Positions 6,810-10,301 of a DNA stretch of 10,301 nucleotides are shown in pieces. The translations under genes and the position numbers were made by a program. The notes beneath the pieces were generated by a model. It did no database searches and was not told the DNA's origin. It saw only the letters and a program-made list of their open reading frames with translations. The stretch comes from an uncultured Collinsella sp. (lineage in GTDB: Bacteria > Actinomycetota > Coriobacteriia > Coriobacteriales > Coriobacteriaceae): positions 1-10,301 of the forward strand of contig CABQMF010000060.1 of assembly GCA_902465265.1 (NCBI GenBank), written 5' to 3'. Each line of letters starts with the position of its first letter. The first letter of the stretch is position 1.

Positions 6810-7346
6810 TTAAGCGATGACAGCGACCTGGTTAAAGTCGAGTTCGACCGGCGTCTCGCGGCCAAAGATCATCAGCGTGACCTTGAGCTTGCCAGCCTCG
6901 GTGTTAACCTCGGAGACCTTGCCATCAAAGTCGGTAAGCGGGCCATCGGTCACGCGGACGGACGTGCCGACCTCAATATCAACCGAGGTGCGCTTGGGCG
7001 AATCGCCCTTACCGGGACGACGAGTCATCTTGTTGTACTCGTCGCGGGAAAGCGGAGCGGGCTTGCCGTTGCCGCCCAGGAAACCGGTGACGCCAGGCGT
7101 GTTACGAACACACGTCCAAGCATCGTCATCCATCTCCATGCGGACCAGGACATAACCCGGGAAGATCTTGGAATCCTTGGTCTCACGCTTGCCACCCTCT
7201 TTAATCTCGGTGACACGCTCCATAGGAATCTCGATATCAAAGATACGGTCCTGCATGCCCATAGTCTCGATGCGATGCTCGAGATCGGACTTAACGCGGT
7301 TCTCGTATCCAGAGTAAGTGTGAACGACGTACCAACGCTTAGACAT
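6810..7346 (-). CDS. nusG: Transcription termination/antitermination factor NusG
   Basis: NusG binds RNA polymerase, changes pausing, and links transcription to Rho or to ribosomes. The 178-residue product has the NGN domain first (RWYVVHTYSGYENRV at 4-18; FPGYVLVRM near 62-70, the polymerase-contact region) and a KOW domain at about 125-178 (VRVTDGPLTDFDGKVSEV). Length and domain order are standard, with no extra insertion. The gene starts 3 nt after the secE stop. Its ribosome-binding site GAGGGG lies inside the last codons of secE, so translation of the two is coupled. The next gene downstream is rplK. Confidence 0.97.
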   Translation of the reverse strand: MSKRWYVVHTYSGYENRVKSDLEHRIETMGMQDRIFDIEIPMERVTEIKEGGKRETKDSKIFPGYVLVRMEMDDDAWTCVRNTPGVTGFLGGNGKPAPLSRDEYNKMTRRPGKGDSPKRTSVDIEVGTSVRVTDGPLTDFDGKVSEVNTEAGKLKVTLMIFGRETPVELDFNQVAVIA

Positions 7347-7349
7347 GGT

Positions 7350-7688
7350 TTAGCCCCTCAATCCAGAGAACAGAGCAAGAGCCTCGCCAAAGCCAGCATC
7401 GAGCAGAGCGATGACGACGCCGACGACGATCAGAGAAGCGCAAACGACAACCGAGTAGTTCACGAGCTCCTTCTTATCGGGCCACGTGACACGCTTCATC
7501 TCGGACTTGACCGAAGCGAAATACTTCTTGGTGCGGGCGAAGAAACCAGGCTTCTCGTTCTTCTTGGACTTCGCAGCCTTCTCGTTCTTCTTGGCAACGG
7601 CCTTCTTGGCCTCAACCTTGGAGTTGGCGGCAGCGTTGTTGGCAGGCGCCTGCTGCTGAGCCTTCTTCTTGTTCTTCTTGTTGGCCAT
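7350..7688 (-). CDS. secE: Preprotein translocase subunit SecE
   Basis: SecE is the clamp subunit of the SecYEG channel in the cytoplasmic membrane. The 112-residue product has a conserved C-terminal core: the amphipathic helix segment EMKRVTWPDKKEL at 63-75 and a single membrane helix at about 78-97 (VNYSVVVCASLIVVGVVIALL). Residues 1-47 form a Lys/Ala/Asn/Gln-rich low-complexity tail, longer than in minimal SecE. Extensions of this kind are common in actinobacterial SecE and are probably cytosolic. A GGAGGT site lies 8 nt before the start. The gene follows tRNA-Trp by 76 nt, with a strong hairpin between, and is coupled to nusG downstream. Confidence 0.95.
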   Translation of the reverse strand: MANKKNKKKAQQQAPANNAAANSKVEAKKAVAKKNEKAAKSKKNEKPGFFARTKKYFASVKSEMKRVTWPDKKELVNYSVVVCASLIVVGVVIALLDAGFGEALALFSGLRG

Positions 7689-7727
7689 TTGGGTTACCTC
7701 CGCGCAATGCGCTTATACATGAGTAAA

Positions 7728-7755
7728 CCGTAAGCCCCCAAGTGGGAGCTTACGG
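7728..7755 (-). terminator. 12-bp hairpin between tRNA-Trp and secE (attenuator or processing signal)
   Basis: On the minus-strand RNA a continuous 12-bp stem (7744-7755 with 7728-7739) with one G-U pair closes a 4-nt loop. It begins 9 nt after the tRNA-Trp CCA end. The following sequence is UUUACU, so a weak or partial terminator is possible; a processing or stability element is the alternative. On the plus strand the same pair is a C-A mismatch, so the structure belongs to the minus transcript. Confidence 0.55.
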
Positions 7756-7764
7756 AATAATGAC

Positions 7765-7840
7765 TGGCACGCCAGGAAGGACTCGAACCCTCAACACTCG
7801 GTTTTGGAGACCGATGCTCTACCAATTGAACTACTGGCGT
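7765..7840 (-). tRNA. trnW: tRNA-Trp (CCA anticodon)
   Basis: The 76-nt gene folds as a full cloverleaf. The acceptor stem is ACGCCAG with CTGGCGT, the D-arm contains TAGTTCAATTGGTAGA, the anticodon loop is CTCCAAA with anticodon CCA (bases 7805-7807), and the T-loop region is GGGTTCGAGTCC. The 3' CCA is encoded. It sits between rpmG and secE and is probably cut from the same transcript. Confidence 0.97.
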
Positions 7841-7853
7841 ATGTGACTAGAGA

Positions 7854-8003
7854 CTAGCGAGTCTCTTTGTGCAGCGTGTGGTGACGGCACCAGGGGCAAT
7901 ACTTCTTGATCTCCATACGATCAGGCATGGTCGACTTGTTCTTGGTGGTCGTATAGTTGCGGCGCTTGCACTCAGTGCACGCAAGAGTAACTAGAGTACG
8001 CAT
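7854..8003 (-). CDS. rpmG: 50S ribosomal protein L33, zinc-binding form
   Basis: This 49-residue protein of the large ribosomal subunit reads MRTLVTLACTECKRRNYTTT at its N-terminus and ends in HHTLHKETR. Two CxxC pairs (C9/C12 and C36/C39) form the zinc ribbon of the C+ type of L33, so no cysteine-free paralogue is implied at this locus. A ribosome-binding site AAAGG lies about 10 nt upstream, with a nearer AGGA as alternative. It is the first gene after the promoter at 8049-8078, and only 13 nt separate its stop from tRNA-Trp. Confidence 0.96.
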   Translation of the reverse strand: MRTLVTLACTECKRRNYTTTKNKSTMPDRMEIKKYCPWCRHHTLHKETR

Positions 8004-8048
8004 GTATCCTGAACCTTTCATTTCCGCCCCGTACGGGCACGAGTTGAT

Positions 8049-8078
8049 ACTTTATCAGCTCTACGTAAGTGCTGTCAA
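8049..8078 (-). promoter_or_regulatory. Promoter of rpmG-trnW-secE-nusG-rplK-rplA
   Basis: On the minus strand a perfect -35 TTGACA (8073-8078) is followed after 18 nt by TAAAGT (8049-8054), four of six matches to TATAAT. Transcription would start near 8042, leaving a leader of about 40 nt before rpmG. The -35 lies in an 18-nt box that is identical at the tRNA-tuf promoter (8071-8088 and 9902-9919). Confidence 0.7.
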
Positions 8079-8088
8079 CGAAAACCTC
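8071..8088 (-). repeat. 18-nt promoter box, copy 1 (identical to 9902-9919)
   Basis: Minus-strand sequence GAGGTTTTCGTTGACAGC holds the -35 hexamer with 10 nt upstream and 2 nt downstream. The flanks outside the 18 nt differ from those of copy 2. Confidence 0.8.
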
Positions 8089-8220
8089 GAATCAATTGGT
8101 TCTCGGTGAACCCATTCATATTTGGAACACATCAATGGAGCCAACGAGATCTAATCGACGGTGCAACCAGGACCATAATCAATCCTCTCGACACCAGCAA
8201 CGGCTCAATATCCATTGCAG
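8089..8220. other. Non-coding gap between the tuf terminator and the rpmG promoter
   Basis: I see no gene here. The only structure is a small 5-bp hairpin GGTTC/GAACC at 8098-8112, just upstream of the promoter box on the minus strand. The base composition is more AT-rich than the flanking genes. Confidence 0.5.
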
Positions 8221-8255
8221 AAAAGAACCCGGCACCCATATAAGTGCCGGGTTCT
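8221..8255 (-). terminator. Intrinsic terminator of the tRNA-tuf operon
   Basis: A perfect 12-bp GC-rich stem (8244-8255 with 8224-8235, arms AGAACCCGGCAC and its complement) has an 8-nt loop. On the minus strand it is followed by the T-rich run TTCTTTTCTGC. It lies 28 nt past the tuf stop codon and separates tuf from rpmG. Confidence 0.88.
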
Positions 8256-8282
8256 CTAAGTCAGCTATATCAAAGAGCTAAT

Positions 8283-9473
8283 TTACTCAATGATCGTGGA
8301 GACGATGCCCGAACCGACGGTGTGGCCACCCTCGCGGATAGCGAAGCGCAGGCCCTCCTCCATGGCGATCGGGTGGATGAGGTCGCCCTCGATGGTGATG
8401 TGGTCACCAGGCATAGCCATCTCGGTGCCCTCGGGGAGCTTGACCGTACCGGTAACGTCGGTGGTACGGAAGTAGAACTGAGGACGATAACCATCGAAGA
8501 ACGGGGTATGACGGCCGCCCTCCTCCTTGGTCAGAACGTAGATCTCACCGGTGAACTTGGTGTGCGGAGTAACCGAACCGGGCTTGCAGAGAACCTGGCC
8601 GCGCTCGATGTCCTCGCGCTTGATGCCGCGGAGCAGCAGACCGACGTTGTCGCCAGCCTCGCAGAAGTCCATGGACTTACGGAACATCTCGATACCGGTA
8701 ACGACGGTGTTCTGGGTATCCTTGATGCCGACGATCTCGACGGGCTCGTTGAGCTTGAGCTCACCGCGCTCGACACGGCCGGTAGCAACGGTACCACGGC
8801 CGGAGATGGTCATAACGTCCTCAACGGCCATCAGGAAGGGGAGGTCGTTGTTACGAGCAGGCGTCGGGATGTACTCGTCGACAGCCTTCATGAGCTCGCG
8901 GATGGCGTCCATCCACTTGGCGTCGCCCTCGAGAGCGCCCAGAGCGGAACCACGGATGACGGGGATGTCGTCGCCGGGGAAATCGTACTCGGAGAGGAGC
9001 TCACGGGTCTCCATCTCGACGAGGTCGATGAGCTCGTCATCGTCGACCATGTCGCACTTGTTCAGGAAGACGACGATGTAGGGAACGCCGACCTGACGGG
9101 CGAGCAGGATGTGCTCGCGGGTCTGAGCCATGGGGCCGTCGGTGGCGGCGATGACCAGGATAGCGCCGTCCATCTGAGCAGCACCGGAAATCATGTTCTT
9201 GACGTAGTCAGCGTGGCCCGGGCAGTCAACGTGAGCGTAGTGACGGGCAGCGGTCTCGTACTCGACGTGGGAGACGGAGATCGTAATGCCGCGCTCGCGC
9301 TCCTCGGGAGCCTTGTCGATGTTCTCGAACGCAGTGAAGTCAGCCTTGCAGCCCTCGGTCTCGGAGAGAACCTTGGTGATGGCAGCGGTCAGCGTGGTCT
9401 TGCCGTGGTCGACGTGACCAATGGTGCCGATGTTAACATGCGGCTTAGTGCGCTCAAACTTCTCTTTGGCCAT
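8283..9473 (-). CDS. tuf: Translation elongation factor EF-Tu
   Basis: EF-Tu is the GTPase that brings aminoacyl-tRNA to the ribosomal A site. The product is 396 residues, full length. All GTPase motifs are intact: G1 GHVDHGKT (19-26), G2 RGIT (61-64), G3 DCPGH (83-87), G4 NKCD (138-141) and G5 SAL (176-178). Domains 2 and 3 follow (GRGTVATGRVERG; VTPHTKFTGEIYVL) and the C-terminus GSGIVSTIIE is typical. An AGGAGG site lies about 6 nt before the start at 9473. The gene follows tRNA-Tyr, -Thr and -Met with no separate strong promoter seen, so it is probably read through from the tRNA promoter; a structured 96-nt leader lies between. Many actinobacteria carry tuf after fusA; here it stands with tRNAs, as E. 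coli tufB does. Confidence 0.99.
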   Translation of the reverse strand: MAKEKFERTKPHVNIGTIGHVDHGKTTLTAAITKVLSETEGCKADFTAFENIDKAPEERERGITISVSHVEYETAARHYAHVDCPGHADYVKNMISGAAQMDGAILVIAATDGPMAQTREHILLARQVGVPYIVVFLNKCDMVDDDELIDLVEMETRELLSEYDFPGDDIPVIRGSALGALEGDAKWMDAIRELMKAVDEYIPTPARNNDLPFLMAVEDVMTISGRGTVATGRVERGELKLNEPVEIVGIKDTQNTVVTGIEMFRKSMDFCEAGDNVGLLLRGIKREDIERGQVLCKPGSVTPHTKFTGEIYVLTKEEGGRHTPFFDGYRPQFYFRTTDVTGTVKLPEGTEMAMPGDHITIEGDLIHPIAMEEGLRFAIREGGHTVGSGIVSTIIE

Positions 9474-9495
9474 AAAGCCCTCCTCTTAACAGGTC

Positions 9496-9558
9496 GTCCC
9501 CGGACGGGACTTTGCCTTTATACCATAGTGGCCTCTCAACATACTATTGAGAAGCCAC
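9496..9558 (-). promoter_or_regulatory. Structured tuf leader after tRNA-Met
   Basis: The transcript between tRNA-Met and tuf forms a 12-bp stem with one G-U pair and a 7-nt loop (9547-9558 with 9528-9539), 11 nt past the tRNA 3' end. A smaller hairpin GTCCC/GGGAC (9506-9510 with 9496-9500) lies just before the AGGAGG site. No U-run follows the large stem, so it is more likely a processing or stability element than a terminator. The sequence GGTATAAAG after the large stem resembles a -10 element, but no good -35 was found for it. Confidence 0.5.
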
Positions 9559-9569
9559 CGTGTTACCTA

Positions 9570-9646
9570 TGGTAGCGGTGACTGGATTCGAACCAGTGAC
9601 GCCACGGGTATGAACCGTGTGCTCTAACCAACTGAGCTACACCGCC
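9570..9646 (-). tRNA. trnM: tRNA-Met (CAT anticodon), probably elongator
   Basis: The 77-nt gene has acceptor GGCGGTG with CACCGCT, discriminator A and an encoded CCA. The anticodon loop is TTCATAC with anticodon CAT (9610-9612) on a CACGG/CCGTG stem. It lacks the initiator marks: no C1-A72 mismatch and no full GGG/CCC in the anticodon stem. An Ile-lysidine tRNA with CAT anticodon cannot be fully excluded by eye. Confidence 0.9.
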
Positions 9647-9649
9647 GGA

Positions 9650-9725
9650 TGGAGCCTGCAACCAGACTTGAACTGGTGACCTCTTCGTTACCAACGAAGT
9701 GCTCTACCGACTGAGCTATACAGGC
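9650..9725 (-). tRNA. trnT: tRNA-Thr (GGT anticodon)
   Basis: The 76-nt gene has acceptor GCCTGTA with TGCAGGC (one G-U pair), discriminator T and an encoded CCA. The anticodon stem-loop is CTTCG-TTGGTAA-CGAAG with anticodon GGT (9690-9692). Only 3 nt separate it from tRNA-Met, so the two need closely spaced processing cuts. Confidence 0.97.
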
Positions 9726-9735
9726 ACTTGACGGG

Positions 9736-9817
9736 TGGGAGCTATAGGATTCGAACCTATGTAGGCAGAGCCAACGGGTTTACAGCCCGTCCCCATTAAC
9801 CACTCGGGCAAACTCCC
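9736..9817 (-). tRNA. trnY: tRNA-Tyr (GTA anticodon), class II, CCA not encoded
   Basis: The gene has acceptor GGGAGTT with AGCTCCC, anticodon stem-loop ACGGG-CTGTAAA-CCCGT with anticodon GTA (9781-9783) and a long variable arm, as expected for bacterial tRNA-Tyr. After discriminator A (9736) the DNA reads CCC on the minus strand, so CCA is not encoded, unlike the other three tRNAs here. It is the first gene of the tRNA-tuf transcript, with a leader of about 55 nt. Confidence 0.95.
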
Positions 9818-9879
9818 AATCGTTCAAGTATCCGCAGGTCCTTTGGTCTTTTGGACCGCCGCCCCCGCGAACGAAGAAG

Positions 9880-9909
9880 ATAATACGATGCCACCTTAGG
9901 GGCTGTCAA
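9880..9909 (-). promoter_or_regulatory. Promoter of the tRNA-Tyr/Thr/Met-tuf operon
   Basis: On the minus strand a perfect -35 TTGACA (9904-9909) is followed after 18 nt by TATTAT (9880-9885), five of six matches to TATAAT. Transcription would start near 9873, about 55 nt before tRNA-Tyr. This is the best promoter match in the window, as expected for tRNA and EF-Tu genes. Confidence 0.82.
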
Positions 9910-9919
9910 CGAAAACCTC
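9902..9919 (-). repeat. 18-nt promoter box, copy 2 (identical to 8071-8088)
   Basis: The same 18 nt GAGGTTTTCGTTGACAGC as copy 1 surrounds the -35 hexamer of the tRNA-tuf promoter, also followed by an 18-nt spacer to the -10. Confidence 0.8.
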
Positions 9920-10123
9920 TAGATACACGGTGCCGGGCGTATCTATATAGCCGTGACCTGCGGTTTTGCTGAGTTTGGATATGGAGGACGGTGAATTTGC
10001 ATATAGCGGTGACATTTCCCGAGGGAACACTTTTGCGTAGTGGAGTGAGCCTGCAGGATATTGCTTCGATAACGACTCATTTGCACCTATATATAGGTCG
10101 AGATCGGGCTTCCCAGACAGAAT

Positions 10124-10189
10124 CGAGCGTGGATAATCTCCCACTTTTGGCGTGGCTTCGAGCCCAAAGTGGGAGATTATCCACGCTCG
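10124..10189. repeat. 24-bp perfect inverted repeat with DnaA-box-like arms
   Basis: Bases 10124-10147 pair perfectly with 10166-10189, and after one mismatch three more pairs (10149-10151 with 10162-10164) extend the stem. Each arm contains TTATCCACG (minus strand at 10128-10136, plus strand at 10177-10185), eight of nine matches to the TTATCCACA DnaA box. No T-run follows on either strand, so it is not a normal intrinsic terminator. Confidence 0.85.
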
Positions 10190-10240
10190 TATGTCCGGAA
10201 ATTCGCGCTCAGCCAGGATGACTGGGACCGGTCCGGCCTT

Positions 10241-10299
10241 TATCTCAATCTGTAACATCTAGAGAATATTTTCTCCCCTATCTGTTACAGATTGAGATA
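10241..10299. repeat. 17-bp perfect inverted repeat at the window edge
   Basis: Bases 10241-10257 (TATCTCAATCTGTAACA) pair perfectly with 10283-10299. A nested 5-bp stem GAGAA/TTCTC (10262-10266 with 10271-10275) lies in the loop. The window ends two bases later, so what follows cannot be judged. It could be a terminator of a gene outside the window or the end of a repeat element. Confidence 0.7.
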
Positions 10300-10301
10300 C
10301 T

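Larger units (their letters stand above)
9920..10301. other. Palindrome-rich region without a convincing gene
   Basis: This 382-nt stretch upstream of the tRNA-tuf promoter holds no open frame that I trust. It carries a pair of near-identical 13-mers, ATATAGCCGTGAC (9945-9957) and ATATAGCGGTGAC (10001-10013). It also has a 14-bp perfect palindrome ACCTATATATAGGT (10085-10098), a 10-bp palindrome GGACCGGTCC (10225-10234) and the two long inverted repeats listed separately. A 120-codon minus-strand frame (9896-10258) crosses both repeats partly and runs into the promoter, so it was not called. Confidence 0.5.

Noticed and set aside
5628..7733. Plus-strand open frame of 701 codons antisense to rplA, rplK, nusG and secE
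   Set aside because: It is a shadow of four clearly identified minus-strand genes with high GC and strong codon bias. The product is a low-complexity Gly/Leu/Asp-rich chain with no recognisable domain, and it reads through intergenic RNA structures.
8069..8281. Plus-strand 70-codon frame between the rpmG promoter and tuf
   Set aside because: It begins inside the rpmG promoter, crosses the tuf terminator, has no ribosome-binding site and an unusual composition.
8244..9575. Plus-strand open frame of 443 codons antisense to tuf
   Set aside because: EF-Tu on the minus strand is certain. This frame is the usual antisense shadow of a highly biased GC-rich gene and begins inside the tuf terminator.
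9991..10221. Plus-strand 76-codon frame in the palindromic region
   Set aside because: It contains both arms of the 24-bp palindrome, has no domain and only a weak upstream GGAGGACGG stretch. A purine-rich run alone is not enough support.
10124..10299. CRISPR array or attachment site in the palindromic region
   Set aside because: There are no regularly spaced direct repeats, no cas or integrase gene in view, and no duplicated tRNA 3' end that would mark an att site.

Overview
The window looks like a chromosomal segment from a high-GC, Gram-positive-type bacterium, most likely a member of the Coriobacteriia close to Collinsella. This placement is an inference from protein style, base composition and gene order; no database was searched. 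The two halves of the window converge: plus-strand genes fill 1-5310, and minus-strand translation genes fill 5436 to about 9909.

Plus-strand half. It opens inside an ABC permease gene whose 5' end is cut off. The matching ATPase follows with an 8-bp overlap; together they resemble the uncharacterised / TrpXYZ-like amino-acid uptake systems. Three hairpins come next, then an MscS-type mechanosensitive channel. A translationally coupled pair follows: a 638-residue cytosolic protein joining a ParB/sulfiredoxin-like N-terminus to a PnrA/BMP-like ligand-binding domain, and a small metallophosphoesterase. Four hairpins at the 3' ends of these plus-strand genes carry the same loop core (GGGACAG or GGGACAAG) on unrelated GC-rich stems. 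They look like a dispersed palindromic repeat family used as terminators.

Minus-strand half. A promoter at 8049-8078 reads into rpmG (L33), tRNA-Trp, secE, nusG, rplK (L11) and rplA (L1), ending at a hairpin at 5361-5399. Upstream, a second promoter at 9880-9909 drives tRNA-Tyr(GTA), tRNA-Thr(GGT), tRNA-Met(CAT) and tuf (EF-Tu), ending in a strong terminator at 8221-8255. The order resembles the E. coli tRNA-tufB-secE-nusG-rplK-rplA region. The two promoters share an identical 18-nt box containing the -35 TTGACA. Both tRNA-to-mRNA junctions (Trp-secE and Met-tuf) hold a 12-bp hairpin about 10 nt after the tRNA 3' end.

Right end (about 9920-10301). I see no convincing gene here. The stretch is rich in palindromes: a 24-bp perfect inverted repeat whose arms each hold a DnaA-box-like TTATCCACG, a 17-bp inverted repeat at the window edge, and smaller palindromes. 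It may be a non-coding repeat element or a regulatory region upstream of the tRNA-tuf operon.

The strongest leads for novelty are the ParB-like/BMP fusion coupled to a phosphoesterase, the GGGACAG-core terminators, the shared promoter box, and the palindromic region at the right end.
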